Source: Notospermus geniculatus (taxonomy: Eukaryota; Nemertea; Pilidiophora; Heteronemertea; Lineidae). Taken from it: a stretch of DNA of 64,000 nucleotides. The notes under the pieces are model-generated. The model was not told the origin of the DNA. It saw only the letters and a program-made list of their open reading frames with translations, and ran no database searches. Of the stretch, positions 34,763 to 48,410 are shown one piece after another (the first letter of the stretch is position 1; each line of letters begins with the position of its first letter). The position numbers and the translations under genes are program-made. Where the stretch lies: positions 463,521 through 527,520 of the forward strand of contig NMRB01000135.1 of assembly GCA_002633025.1 (NCBI GenBank), read 5' to 3'.

Positions 34763-37635
34763 TTAACTACTTTATTACACTCGACACATTGCAAAGCAAC
34801 GCAAGGCCTATTTTTACCGTGAACACATTTTCTATTAGTTGGCAGACGCGCCATCATCACGACGCCAATACTGCAGGTTCGAAAAAATCTACTTCGCTAT
34901 CCACCACCACCCTGGTGTGGTCGTGCCCACGCCTCTGGTGCGCTATACATTTCAACTTTATCAATAGCAGATTTTTCTTCAGAAGTTCCAGTGAAAAAAA
35001 TTCCCCCTTTTACCAAACAAAATTAAAAAGATCTGTATATACGATTTCCCAAGGTTTCTCAAAGAGGTGCATCACGTGCCCGGAGATGTTCACAACACCG
35101 ACACGGCGCACTGCATTCTTTTGTAGACCGATATTTTTAACACTAATAAATACACCTTTGAGACTAACAGTTTCATAAAAGAATGACCGTAAATCATTCT
35201 ATCATTACTGCATTTGTATCAGTAACTACACTACAGCATTAATCGGCGAAAATGGAGAGGATATTTCAAACACGCATCGAACTGCTTCCGAATCGCTCGG
35301 TACACGTTATTAGTTTATGTTGCCGTTGTGTGGTTGTGCCTACTGAACACATCGGTTCATTTCGAGAGCTCCGCTAATTGTATCATACTTTTTTGCGCGG
35401 TAATTGCATCCGAGAATATCTGTCCGTTCGCGGGGAGGACTGATGTTTGTTATTGCTCTTGATTGGCGCCGGTACTTTTTGACTTGAGCGATTTTCTTGT
35501 CGACAACACAGGGTTAACTCCCCGCGACAGTAGGCTACAAACATGTAGATTACAGACCACCAACAACGCTTTCTTTGCTAACAAAAATTCCGAGAAATAG
35601 CGAGACGACGAAATCGTTCGCGTCCCGGGAACAAATCTAAACCTCCCTACCATAACGGCCGTCGAAATAAAAAATTTTCTCGACGGCATCGGCCTTTATA
35701 TGGAAACAATGTATAAATGTGGTCGAGAGCGTCAGCTGTGATCGGGTACACTACACAATGAAACAGCTGAACGTACACGACTCGGAACAAAATCCAGGCG
35801 ATGATGGTCCTGAATTATTTTCTATACAGGTTATACTCTGTCCATAATAATAGGGGCCGAAATATTATAGAAGATAAAACTTGGAATGGAAGATATCGAC
35901 AAAATATCGAAAAAAAATGAAAAAACGAAATCGATGTTTAAAATGACCCAACGTTTCATTTCCACCAACAAATGTTTCTAAATTATATACCCAAGGGTGT
36001 TGTATAGATAATTTCTAGAATTTTCAAGTCTACCTGTGAGGTATAAGTACATACGTGTGCAAATTTACACTTTAGGCCAATCACACTTCTTAACGTTCAA
36101 AAGTCGGTCAAACCCGGTAGGCGTAACATGTCGCCTATGGCGACGTGCCTAGCCACATATGGACCAAGTCTGAGGAAAATATATTTTCGTTTGAGGTCAA
36201 CAGCCCCAGCGGCTACGAAATGTGCCCTGCTAAAGCTAAGCGGTCATGGACGGTAAATCGCAAAGCAGTAGTGTATAGGGGTAGTCGACTGACCCATCCG
36301 ATAACGAGCAGTACTTCGTTTTTTCAGTGGAACTTCCGCATTGAGATTTGCCATCCATGTCCGCTCGGACGCCACGATCATAAAAGCGTAACTTTCTACG
36401 AGGTGATCTAAAAAGTCCAAGAATTTCGACACCGCGCATAAGGTTTTATAACCTCTTACCTGTATATTTGTCGATGGATTAGGCACCCTCAGGAATAGTC
36501 TAAGACACCATGCTAACCCTTTTTGACCGAAGTGCGTCATACAAAGGCGGATGAGGCTCCAATTTCCGCCACGGCTAACAACAAAACGCGGCTTATCGCC
36601 CGTCGTGACGAACATTAATCCATTTGTCACTGATTGTTACAATTATGAATCGGGTGGCGCAATTACCGAATTAAACCACAAAAAACTGTTTACGCGCCAC
36701 CGAAAATTACTTGACGGAACTTTTTCCAATGCCATGGTTTGCAGCCAATAATTTCGTGTGATTTTTTAGAGGGTTCGCGACGATGGCGACCGGGAGTGAT
36801 TCAGTAAGAAGAAATTTGTCCGCTGAATTCAGGTGCATGAAGTGCGTTGCTCGAAATATCAAGTTCGTAAACGCCCGTTTACACGATCAAATTGTTGATC
36901 AATTTTTTTGGAATATGCTCAATAAAGGCTTGTATATACGCCCAATTATCCCTTAACATGATGTTTAAAAAAACGCTTGAATAATTTTACCATGAGTGCA
37001 CGGTCAGCAACAGAGAGTTGAAAAAAATAATTACTAATTAATTCAATTTACCGGTAATTGATTACAGAAAATAAATTCCATTAAGAAGTGGAAGAAATTA
37101 TTTGATCAGTTGAAATATATATTTAAAATTATAATCACATGTATGAAAATAAAACAAGTGCTATCACAAGCATACTGAATTTGCAGGCCCTCGACAACTA
37201 TGCGTCCTCCAACTCATTTCAACACACACAAACAAATGTGCAGTCGGTTCTTTTCGATTTGATTAAAAATTTATCGCACATAGATTAAAAATTTATACTT
37301 CGAACACCATTTGCACGCGGTTGGATGGCCATTTCGAAAGGTTACCGCCATTCTAGAACATACGGGTACTTAACAGAAAAAGCCGCGAGTGTCACGTATT
37401 TTTAAATAATTAACCCATTATTCTTGTCAGAGTGTGATTCTTGCGATTGTGTCTATCCTGTCTTTTCTATTGAGTGAAAATTTTCCTTCAGAAACAATCG
37501 ATCGTCGTTTATATTTTATAGATTATTTTCCTTTAGACACGTCTAGTGTACTAACATAACTGTACTATAACTGTACCATGCGGTAATGGCAGTTCAGGTG
37601 AATAAGTGAGTTTGCGTTTAGGCACATAACAACAT
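34763..37635. other. Long AT-richer intergenic stretch
   Basis: ORFs at 34747-35178 (plus) and 36244-36630 (minus) lack recognisable domains. From about 36880 the sequence is strongly AT-rich. A solitary AAATCTAAACCTCCCTA near 35634 resembles one terminus of the TA-flanked palindromic elements. Confidence 0.4.
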
Positions 37636-37637
37636 TA

Positions 37638-37797
37638 GGGAGTTTAAGAAATCAAACGATAAACGTTAACTCTACGACAACGTTATTTTTCATACTACGA
37701 ATTCACCAGATTATACACGCATTATATATTGTATTTTCGGTACAAAGAATAACGTTGTCGTAAAGTTAACGTTTATCGTTTGATTTCTTAAACTCCC
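37638..37797. repeat. CAAACGATAAACG palindromic MITE, copy 3
   Basis: TA-flanked. GGGAGTTTAAGAAATCAAAC and GTTTGATTTCTTAAACTCCC are perfect terminal inverse copies. The inner part carries CGATAAACGTTAAC, ACGACAACGTTATT and inverse copies. The end sequence GGGAGTTTAAG differs from GGGAGGTTTAG symmetrically at both ends, which suggests correction between arms or an older subfamily. Confidence 0.9.
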
Positions 37798-37799
37798 TA

Positions 37800-40120
37800 T
37801 TGTCAAAGCCTTCTCGTACGCTAGGTGAACCATCTCTAAACGTTGACGTAGGCCAAACCGGACCGTTGGGAAAACTCACTATTTAGGCTCACCATGCCAT
37901 CTGTACACACGACCTTCATTGGAAACTACACTCATACTTCAGGTGCGACCTTCATACATCGGCAAATTTTGTACATTTCACACCTGTGCGTTTTTACATT
38001 GTTGACCTGTCCGCGCAGAGTATCAAAACGCCTCCATGGTCTCCATCAAGTATTTTCATTGGAGAGGTTTTAAAAACATGAACACGACGCTGAATCATAA
38101 ATTGGTTACTAAAATTCCCTGCTAGGCCTCATTCCAAAAATATCAAATAAAAAAAAACATAATGGTATATAAATTGAGGGTCACTACCGCCAGAGCCGCG
38201 CAGTTCCAGACAGTTTCCGTCATGGCGCCGACAGTCGCGAATAAATCGGCGCGTGGTAATTGTTTTTAATGTCAATCTAAAGAGATCCGCCCGGGAATTG
38301 AACCGCAACTGCGCATATTTTTTGAAAAATACTACATGTATGTATATTATTCGCTTTAGTGCCACCGTATCGGTATAAACCGTAGGCCTATCACTACGAA
38401 ATAAGCTTACAGCCAATATTGAACAAGGAAACGCGGCTTGAACCTTTGATCTGTGTGCGATAGTTCGACTTGTGACATGTTGGCGTACCCTTATCATGTT
38501 GAACTTTCCGAGTTGTCGAAAAAAACACAAAAATTTCCACTGGCATTTTTAGAAGAACATTTCTCAGATAAAAAAAAAGGCGAAAAACGAACGCAATAAT
38601 TTACTGGGACAGATAGGCCTACACGACAAAGCACAAGCACCGACCATCAAACCAATTTATTCCGTACGATTTGATCGAAGTCCAGTATCATGTGATTGCA
38701 CGGCAACGGATCGGCCGAAGAAAAATGGCTGCGAGGAAAGTCCGCAGATAAACCGATAAACAGACCTGCCCGCTCCAAGGTCCGATTGAAACCACGAATA
38801 TTAAATGAATCCTCTGATGATAAGAGATTTGTTACACCGGGAGGCAGAAATGACGGAAAGCTTCACAAAGGTTTGTTACGAAGCAGGAAAATCGAAAATT
38901 CCCGTAAACACCGGGCGATTTTTGATAGAAAGTATCCAGTGAGATTGAAAACTAACGAACTGGTATCAGACTACGGTGGCCTACGATACGTCTACGAGCA
39001 GAGTCGCAGACTCCCTAGCTGTACTTTACGTCCATTCCGATATCACGTGTAGATAAAACACAAAAATTCGCAATAAATATTGAGCTGTAATCCTACGTAT
39101 ACAACATCAAAGTATTCGTAATAAAAACACATAATCCAAACGCTAACCTTATAATGTAAAAAATTCCATTCAATTATAAACGGCGTAGATATTGCGTGGA
39201 GTATTCCATACAGCTGACGAGGATATTCCTAGCGGTACAAATTCCAAGCGCCGAAAGATCGTCAGCGAGTTCACGCACACACACAACAAAAAGATCAGTA
39301 ATCCAGCACAGCAACGATCTAACTGGTTTCCGCGAACTGTTCGCCACGAAAGTGCGTTTTCTTCTCTCTAATGGCGCTAGCCAGTCGCGTATAAAACGTA
39401 GTTGTATTACGAGACCAGGACACGTGGTACAACTAACACCACACAGACGGGCAACTTCGTTGTGAACTATTAATTATACACAGGCGAGTCGGAAAGGTTC
39501 GCCCGACGATATCGGTACACTCTGTTCGGAATTTTATAGTAGGTGCCTTTGTTAGCGGATCGACGAAGTGGTGAATTGAACGACTGCGCGGCGTTGAGTG
39601 GCCCCGGGGTGCTTTTATGCAACTGGGGTGATTTGCATCTGAATCCAGGTCGTCTCCGCTTTCACTGACGGTAAACGACAGTATTGTTCGTTACGAACTT
39701 ACTGTCGGCAAGTTTTTCACGGCCGTTGACGATCGTGGATAAGGTGCGGTCGGAGGCCGTTTTTGCAGTTTCCATTCGGTGAGCTCGCACAATGTGTTAT
39801 TATGCCCACTATCTCTGTATAAACCAGTATTCTGAATAAAATATCTCGACAAAGAACCATTGTTTTTACCAAGGATTTATAATGCTTACACAAAAGCCGA
39901 TTACAATAACAACGTCCTCGTGACAACATCGAACAATTCACTGGGCTTGCTACCCTGGTTGCTAATTATTGTGTAGGTGTAATCCAGGAGGAATCACACT
40001 ACGATGGTTGCTAGATTTTTATAAACAGGCCTAATCATCCAAAATTTAGTTGCGTATATACGATGTCGCCCTCGCTCTGACGCGTCAATTTTCCAAGGAC
40101 ACCGCGTCCCAAAATGTCAA
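37800..40120. other. Intergenic, no feature recognised
   Basis: Minus 38129-38530 (133 codons) and plus 38696-39052 (118 codons, basic) are the longest frames. Neither has a recognisable domain or splice context that I can support. Confidence 0.4.
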
Positions 40121-40122
40121 TA

Positions 40123-40273
40123 GGGAGGTTAAGAAATCAAACGATAAACGTAAACTTTAAGACAACGTTTTTTCCTCATTCTACGCATTAATCAGATTTT
40201 ATATTGCATTTTTGATACAAAAACAAAGTTGTCGTTAACGTTTACGTTTACCGTTTGATTTCTTAACCTCCCC
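40123..40273. repeat. CAAACGATAAACG palindromic MITE, copy 4
   Basis: GGGAGGTTAAGAAATCAAAC ... GTTTGATTTCTTAACCTCCC, with TA immediately left. Interior ATTAATCAGATTTTATATTG as in other copies; the CGGTAC of the centre is TGATAC here. Confidence 0.9.
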
Positions 40274-40771
40274 AATAACGGTTGATTGTGCGATGTTCTT
40301 GTCACCTCTGTAAAAAACGTTCAATCGACAGCTGAGCGCCAATTACGGGATTATCCTCACAGACAACGTTAGTCGAGCAGGAGGAACGGAGTGTCCGAAG
40401 AAAACAACTTCCGCTACAGTCACTGCACAAGGCACGCTATCACGGGTTTTTCAGCGCAGAACAAGGAAGAAGATATGAAACAGGGAAAAATACTGTTGCC
40501 ATTCGTTCTTGCTGATTAAAAATACGTGTACATGTATATGTTCTGCCTATCCTGACCGCTCGGATATCAGCCCGCGCAGATGGTGGTGACGGTATCAGAT
40601 GTATGTGCATTGCGTGTATATGCGAATATTTACAATACGGGCCTCGTTGGATGTGCACAGGGCGAAGTGAATTTATTCAGAGTGTGTTTACATCCGGGAC
40701 GTTTGTGATACGCTGCAGCAAGTCGCATTGTTTTTCACGGAGAGAACGTGTAATCGTTTTAACCCGTTCAG

Positions 40772-41171
40772 GTGTAATATCTGCCTGGTTTCCGTATGTC
40801 AGTGTCCCCTTTTTGTTTGGGAAACGGTGACACTGTGTGTCCCATACTGTCACTGTACATGTAATGTAAGTGGCAGCTTATTCCGCAGGGTCGGATCTAT
40901 TTTTGGCAGAGCAATGATTTTTTTTAGCAAGAAAAATTTAATCACATAAAAATTCGAGTATTTTGCTCTCAGATGCCAGGAAAATGCATCTAAAAGCATT
41001 TAAATTGTCAAATTTTTCTGGGGAAGGACACATTTCGGCTTCGCGGTCTCGGTGCTCACCACCTCGGTCGAGCTACGCCCCCTTTCTGTCAACCCTGGAT
41101 CCGACCCTGTTCCGTAACACAATATATGGGGACACTCACAGATTGGGAACATTTTCGAAACGTTACACCGG
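40772..41171. repeat. GTTACACCGG element, copy 3, split by a nested insertion
   Basis: The left part (GTGTAATATCTGCC to GCAGCTTATTCCG) and the right part (TTCCGTAACAC to CGTTACACCGG) together give the family layout. They are separated by the TIR element at 40886-41109. The host element is therefore older than the insertion. Confidence 0.8.
40886..41109. mobile_element. 224-bp nested TIR transposon with 5-bp target duplication
   Basis: The ends are CAGGGTCGGATC and GATCCGACCCTG, perfect 12-bp inverted repeats. TTCCG occurs directly on both sides (40881-40885 and 41110-41114), and the other family members of the host element show the uninterrupted site. The interior has ATGCCAGGAAAATGC and CAAATTTTTCTGGGG, related to 21480-21606. 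It is non-coding and so non-autonomous. CAGGG...CCCTG ends with a short target duplication suggest a hAT-like element of the 5-bp-TSD type; that class is an inference. Confidence 0.85.
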
Positions 41172-41465
41172 CGTCGGACTGTCTTGCAATCTAGGCCTAC
41201 ACAGGGTGTCTGAAAAAAATGTCCGCCCCATGTATTCTGGGGAACTTGTGTGATGTTCAGTCGCGCTTAGTTTGGATTTAAGGCCCATCTGCAGGGCACT
41301 TTTTGTGGCAGGGCAAGCTCGTAACGGAAATATGAAAACTGTAATAAACTGACTCACGGCATGGCCCGTATCATTTTATCGGGCGAGGGAGTGCAGGTAT
41401 ATAAGGGACAAAATCACTGACACCAGATGTGGAGGTCCGTTGACACTGATTGTGCAATAATAAAC

Positions 41466-41493
41466 CAGGGAGGTTTTAATAAGTACCTCCCTG
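41466..41493. repeat. 28-bp hairpin (CAGGGAGGT...ACCTCCCTG)
   Basis: CAGGGAGGT, a 10-base AT-rich loop, ACCTCCCTG. It has the same length and plan as the hairpin at 41588-41615. Confidence 0.7.
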
Positions 41494-41587
41494 CATAATA
41501 ACAAGGTCATGAAGGCGCGTGGTTCTCGACTTTTCTTGAGACCAAAGCGATATAACGCAAAACTGATAATTTTCGCGTGAATTCACC

Positions 41588-41615
41588 CATGGAGGTCTTA
41601 TTTTATACCTCCATG
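41588..41615. repeat. 28-bp hairpin (CATGGAGGT...ACCTCCATG)
   Basis: CATGGAGGT, a loop CTTATTTTAT, ACCTCCATG. It differs from the 41466 hairpin by a paired change at the third base of each arm, so the pairing is kept. Confidence 0.7.
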
Positions 41616-42496
41616 ATTCACCTCACTGGTGACAATACCACCTCACACGACAGCAAATTCGTGACGTAACTTCAACCCACCTCCAAGTTGTGTCCAAGTT
41701 AAAAATAAAATAAACGTGAGCTTTAGATCACTCACTCCCGGAAGTCGAACTCACGATCATTACGATATGCTATATGTACTCAACATTATCACACGACCCC
41801 CTAAATCTGCGTAAATCACCATAAAAAATAACGCTGCTCTCCCGAGGTAGGTAATTCGTAATCTCTACCCACCGGAGATAACTACCGCGTAGTTACGAAT
41901 AAGTGGCATTATGTGAACGGAAAATGTTCTTCGGACCAGTGAGCGCAGACAATGAAGAAAATGGTATTGTTTAGTGTCATGCTCGGGGCATTGTCCGCTT
42001 CGTCAGCGAAGTGTGTGGTATATCCTATCGATGGTTATGAAGAAATGTCGCCCAGTATGGCGGTGAGCTAATCAAAGATTTTCTTCCTGTTGTATCTCTT
42101 GGCGGTTGTCTCTTCGACATCCCGAAATGACGGCAAAAGAACTTTAGGCGACGATCGTGGCGGCTCACTCATGTCACTCGGTCGAGCTAACAGCAGCTAT
42201 TTTTGAAAAGGTTGGTGGAAAAAAATCCCACCCAGAAAAAATCCCCCTGGAGAAAATAATGTTTCTGGTGCAGCTGAAGAAAGAGAATTATCGGCCCTTT
42301 GGTCAGCAGGGAGTTCACGCACCATCTTTTGGAAGTGCTGTATCCAGCTCTTCCGTCGGGTGCGCCATTGGCATGAGAGGTTCTCTTCGCGGATTTTGTT
42401 AGGTCAGGATGGTTTTCAGTATAATTCATCCATGGTTTTATAAGATAATTTCCCTGGTCCGTGGCTAAGCTAAATATTTCCATAATTTTCGGGGGC

Positions 42497-42556
42497 GGAG
42501 TGAAGCGTCCGACTCAGATTCGAGAGTTCCCGTGAGTTCGATTCTCTTTCTGACGA
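42497..42556 (+). pseudogene. Degenerate tRNA-Leu(CAG)-like segment
   Basis: GCGTCCGACTCAGATTCG looks like the anticodon arm of a tRNA-Leu with loop CTCAGAT (T33, anticodon CAG). It is followed by CCGTGAGTTCGATTCTC, a fair B box/T-arm, and TTTCTGACGA, like a tRNA-Leu 3' acceptor side. The 5' acceptor and D arm expected for tRNA-Leu (GTCAGGATGGCCGAGTGG) are not conserved, so this is a tRNA pseudogene or a tRNA-derived repeat. Confidence 0.4.
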
Positions 42557-42910
42557 GATTCATCGTGCAGCTCTCTCTGCTCCGCGAAGGCAATTAACAG
42601 CATTAAAATTCCGAACAGACTTTACTTCGGAGACGTGGGCTTATCATATTAACGCCTGGTGCTTGTCACAACTAAAAATAGACGTACAAAGCTGCGATAG
42701 CGAGTCGTCACCTCAGAAAACATGCACATGGTTTGGATTTTTTGCACGCTTCGCTTGGCCTACACCACTGAAAGTGACGGAGAAGAGGTGAAAGCTTAGC
42801 TCTGTATTAGTGTGATCAGACGGGATTAATAACTGAGCGTTTATATCGAGACATGCCTAGATGCAGATTACGTTGACAATGACGTACCAAGAGAGGCCAT
42901 CAGTGTAGAG

Positions 42911-42990
42911 ATTTCGCAAAGTTTGTTCGGTGTTCTCGAACAATGGGTTTTGGCGTTCGCTTTGGCGTTTCGGGGGCATTGCGAAAACTC
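42911..42990. repeat. CGCAAAGCCCC palindromic element, copy 2 (left arm deleted)
   Basis: Starts TTTCGCAAAG, then jumps to TTGTTCGGTGTTCTCGAACA and a well-kept right arm TTGGCGTTCGC, TTTGGCGTTTCGGGGGC, TTGCGAAAACTC. Much of the left arm is missing compared with 62548-62673. Confidence 0.75.
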
Positions 42991-45900
42991 GCTAATATTA
43001 GAAGCTTTACATGCACGTGCGTGCAGAGTGCATTTGATTCATGCCATTATGGAATTCTCCAGTCCCTTTGAATCAAAAATTCCCAGGTTATAACTTATGT
43101 TAGGTGTGATTTATGGCGTATATCACGATCGTCTGTTCGCCCACTCAAATCAGCCTGATTTTATTGTTCGACATTTCGATATTTTATCAGACAATATATT
43201 GTTAGATTTGTGCGATTATGTACCTACGCATGTCCCCGATAAGACACGGATATCTTTGAAGTGAAGAGTTTAATTCGGGTAAATTTTGGATTTCGTACAA
43301 GATTTGGCTCGAGAGAATGTAAACAATACTGAAGCCTAGGTCACAAATCCACCGGGCCCCGTACGATTTTCCCCACCCAGCGGCTTGCCGTGGATTTTAG
43401 AGACTGAAACACGAGTCTAAGATGAATTATGCCGAATATCGCCTCAATAGTAAAGCGGAAATTAGACTGGATCAAACTGGGCACCGTAGAAATTGGCCAA
43501 AATGTCTGTTTTTACTCGCCGTACGGGCCCCGGAGTGGACATGTGACTGGGGCTTAAGTAGGCCTATTTCCCATTTGAAAAAAAAGTCTGGTCTTAGTAC
43601 ATGTATTTACTTTAATTATCAACGGGCTTTTTAGATTCTACACGGCATCCAAAGAAAGGTTCTTACTCTTCACAAGGATTTTGAAACCTTTAGGACTTTC
43701 CAAGCCAATTCACGTACAGCCTAAGAGGAAAATACAATGTACACGTTTTGCAAAAATACGAAGAACTATTATAGGGCCACAGACTGGAGGTATATCCACA
43801 CCGACCCCACACATTAAAGTTCAGAATGCAAATCGCGAACATTGGTGCAGGGCAGGCACATAAACTTGCATTTCTGTCGACGAGACCCCCATTTAACAAA
43901 ACAACGACTTCCGCCACATTTTATCGGTGACCCAGAAGCGCTGCCCACTTTGATCACGATATTATTTCCATTTTCCCGGGTCAATGAATACGAAGCGAAG
44001 GAAAAATGGAAATGTCCATAATGTTGTCCTACATACAGAAACCTCCCTTGGCGGACACCTCTAGGAAACGCCAAAGGAATCACGCAAACACGAGTTCAAT
44101 CGACAACATACTCAAACCGGAAAATCCGGGCCAAGTTATCTTCGTCAAATAAATATTTGGCCAAGTTTATGTCAAGTGCACGAGGACTGATACCAAGCAA
44201 ATACGCCTACGGAGTTTACGATAGTTTCGTAATGAGATCGAGATTGTTCACTATAGGTGAAGGAATCACTGTTTCATTTCACACTACGCGACGCGACTGA
44301 TTTTGACGAGGCGCGGCTGTCTGATTGGTGGCGAGAGACTTGAAACTAAGGCCCGCCCGCATTACGCGACTCAATGGCGTCAACTGACATTCCGATGGAC
44401 GGACGGACGGGCAGAGACAGACAAGACAGACAGACAGGCCCTTGGAATAATTGTCAATGAATGAATATTAACTTGGCGCGTTTTCAAGCCACCTAGTGAT
44501 GTAACCCGAGGAGAATTGCCTGAACATTTGTCCTCCCGACAATGCATATTGCACAATGCGGGTCATTCTCTTCGGGATGGACAGTATATGCCGCTGTTAC
44601 GAAACAGTTGGGTCAATCGCTCAACTAAAATGACTACTAATCTATACTTGATATCGTACTCATCAAAGACCCGGTCATGCCGGTCATTACTACTGATCGG
44701 CCATCATCGTTATTAGGACACTGCAAGGAGCGTCCCTTCCGGTTGTAGGCCTACACGAAGGCCACGCTTGGTGACGGCCGCAACGAGGAATGAAAACTAA
44801 GCTGGTTTCGCAGGAAGGTTTTACAACCCCACCAACTCCAAGGACTAGTCTGGACGCAGAACGAAAAAGTGTGGCATTTTGGATAACAGCAATTTTTTGC
44901 ATTTTTTTAGATCTCCAAATGACAGAGATTCAGAATCCGCCGGGTGCCACTCTGGCACGCTTGAGCGTTTTGACAAAATCCCGTTTGAAGTTCAGGACAC
45001 AGAAAATCGGGGTTTTGCGTCCAGACTAGACAGGCGATGCCCCGCTCGATCGTTCGAGGTATTTCAGCCACGCCCTTCTGAGATTATCAGCCTCCAAGGC
45101 GCTGCAACTGACCTGCCCACTCGGCCCCGACGTTACACGTCGACAGTGAATAGAGTTGATCATGCCGATAGCGTAAAGTTTCCCGTCAACCCAGCAGATA
45201 TACATCGGTATTCCGCGGCGGCAGCTGCCGCAGGCGATCGATGTGAGAGCTTGTTACGGGTGACTACGTGCGGATAGCTTTAACACTTTCAACGCCTAAT
45301 CACTTGGTTAAATCCTTTCGGGGATATAGATCTACCATTTTTTATTTTTGACAGGAGGCTACTTGAGTGCTAGGCCTCATCACTTAGGCCTAGCAAAAGA
45401 AAACAGCTTTCCTTTGTAGACATGAAGCGACTCGTTCCACATTGCGATCGAAACCAAACAGCGCAGCCATTTTTAAAAACAGGTGCTTGATAATGATATC
45501 ACGCACTCTTTGTATTTTAAAAAATATCAGAATAGAAGTATCGGCTGTCAGCTGTGCCTAGATCTACATAAGTGCAGCTTACATCCAGAGCAACAATGCA
45601 ACCCTGTTCAAATGCAGGCCACTATAGCAACTTGGCCTATGTGAGTGACATACCAGCATTCAATGCATTCTGCACAGACGAACCAGCCTTGGTGCAAACG
45701 CCATCTTTTAACACACGAACGAACTGAGTTGTGCGCGTACGAGAATATTGGGAACTCGAGCATTGTCAAGGGGTGTCTGAAGCGAGCCTGTATATTCTTC
45801 AGCGATGCAAAAGAGGAACATTCTCCTCCATCAAACGCGGTGATACAACAATCGACCGACGATCACAAAGCAAGTCACGGCGGTTGCAGAGATACGGGCC

Positions 45901-48410
45901 ATTGTCCCATCCAAGTGGACCGATATCGATCGTACTCTGACTGTACACCAGTATCAACCGTTCAGAGATCGATAAAAAATCGATAGATCCTGATCGACCG
46001 GATGTGCCTTCTTAATTTCCATCCCCCTCTCCCTCCCCATGCAAGGTCAAAATTTCGCAAATTGATTCAAGTAGTCACTCACAGTTGAAGACGGTAGTTG
46101 AAAGATACGTACTATAGTCCCGCGTTCTTGGTAGAGGTGAATACTATGATCTCAAAAGATGTCCTTGTGTCCTTGGATAATGCGTATGAAAAGAAGATGT
46201 GGCTCGATGAAAAATATTCGTGGAAATATTCCGGAAAATCAGGTGGGCATTTACTTATGAACAAGGGTGTACATTTACATTACGACTAGTATTTCCTTCC
46301 ATATCAAGAGCACACACATCAGTGCTCTTGGCAAGCCATGATCAAACCGTCACGCACTTCAAAATGAAATCATCAGATCATGCCGGCAGAAAAACACATA
46401 ATTTACGCGACAATCTATCCGGGAGGCAAGTTTGCGGGAATGAATATTGCGAAAGGCTCGAAGAGACGGCAGGCAGATTGCGTCACACGGCACCGTCATG
46501 GCGACCGTTTACCAATACTACAGTGTGTTCCAAAAAGGTCATCATTTATTGGTCCATGAAGGAATGACAACGGCAAATTCCTCACCTTGACGCGCTGTAT
46601 ATTGTACGTGGATTTTTTCCAACTTTTCCTGTACCGATGGAGCTCGGAATGCTCATTTACTTCTCAGTCATTTTCTGTTCAAAAAATAGCCACGCTGTCG
46701 CGAGCAGTACCCCTCGGCTGTCATGTAGATGAAGATGAGTGCTTCCGAATAGGGAAGATTCTTACACTTTCTGAATCGATAACTCGCTTAGTCACCTGGC
46801 CCCAACATCCTCTGGAAGAGGAAATCGGAATGCCCAGAGAAAACCTGTGCTGCCAGAGTCGCCCTCTCCATCACGCCAAGACAAGAATGGATCCGAATGG
46901 CGATCGAACTTGCAAACCGAGAGGTGCAGGCGCTGATGTTGGCATTTCGCGACTCTGACAGAAAAACCGACGCATTTGGTATTAGGAACATTGCGTGGTT
47001 TCAATAGCTGAAACCTCCTCTCATCACTCACCACTTCTTCGTTCGTTTATCGAATATAAAATTTCGCTGACACGTACGGCGAAATGTGATTGGCATTTTT
47101 GATAGCTCATGTCGGTAGCATTAGCGACTTAATCCGTGTATGCCACACGGGTTATTTGAAGACGTTGTGTACTTGTACGTACATACATACATCTTCACAC
47201 CACAATTTATAGTGAATTACATGGACACTCTGTACAAGCTCTCGGTCAGAATTTTACCCCTGGTTCTATACTTCAATTTCCACATGGTTTTCACAAAATT
47301 TCATTAAATATCAATCCCAACCTTTCTGCTATTATATTCATTTTTCGTGGAAGTCCAACATTATGAATCCCTTTCACATAAACCCCTGTTGATTTCGCCA
47401 CGATGTTCAGTGCAGTTTACACTACGCGATGCATTATGCATTTTTCAACATGGCCGCCATGCGGGCCGTAGAAACGAACTGTGATTTTGTAAAATAACTT
47501 GTTCACGTCTTGTTTACTGGGGAAATGAAAGCCATGAACTCGCAGCGACGAAAATAAGATATCGTGTGCTGCGAGATTCCTTCTACATTAGTACTGCTTG
47601 ATGAGAGTAGCGCTTCTACAATCCGATATTCTAAATTTTGTGGAAATCACATGAGCGCGTCTAGTAAATCTTAGACACCCAACTTGAATTCGGGGCTCAT
47701 GATATTGGACTTCTCATTAATATTAACCATCAATAAATGTGTACTAGTCGATCACACTCAAGATTCCTCCTGTGTATTGATTTATAGCGCAATATTTCTG
47801 ATTATTTATCAGGTGCGGCTGTTTCCCGAGGATCAGATCAGCCAATCTGTGCAGTGAGACCAGTCATCAGCAAGGTCAAGGTCGGATCGAAATTACGTCA
47901 CGTTTTCGAGCGTACAGGCTAAACTAGTCGATCCTGAAAAATCACAGAAACCGCATCGTGTTTATGTTGGTCACGTCACCAGAGGGATTCAATGGATCGA
48001 TCTAAAACGCGGAAGTAATAAGGCCGGCGGAACGAGCATAGATCGTTTCCGGAGCCAGTATCTAAAGGCGTCTCGTATTGCGACTTCAGTATAGAAATTA
48101 CCGAATCCGCACCTCTGGGTCGCGTCTGGGGGGATGAATTTCACGGAATGTCCATGATTGTCACGGTAGGCCTTCAACTAGATGATGCTGGAAACAACGC
48201 GACTATACGGTGCAGTTTAAATTGACAGTGGAATAAATAAAAATAGGTTTTAAGTGATGGGGAGTGGAATTAAAATGGATGCCGAAAGGGAATTGTTTCG
48301 ATCCTGCCATAATGCGTTTAATGACTCGAGATTTGAACTAACGGTTTGTGTTAAAGAGACTATAGCATACAGAAGACGACTCTGGTAGAAGTCCCCCTGG
48401 AATCAACAGT
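42991..48410. other. Long stretch without a confident gene
   Basis: A GACGGACGGACGG/GACAGACAGACAGG low-complexity tract lies at about 44396-44440. The longest frames (plus 44879-45277, 45645-45986, 46220-46567, 46587-46958) have no recognisable domains and overlap frames on the other strand. No RNA gene seen. Confidence 0.4.

Larger units (their letters stand above)
41172..42496. other. Intergenic; two short hairpins (see 41466 and 41588)
   Basis: An antisense tRNA-like stretch near 41740-41820 was considered and rejected. A plus-strand frame at 42157-42402 has no recognisable domain. Confidence 0.4.

Noticed and set aside
41740-41820. tRNA-like sequence on the minus strand (GTGAGTTCGACTTCC)
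   Set aside because: The B box is imperfect and I could not fold a convincing anticodon or acceptor arm.
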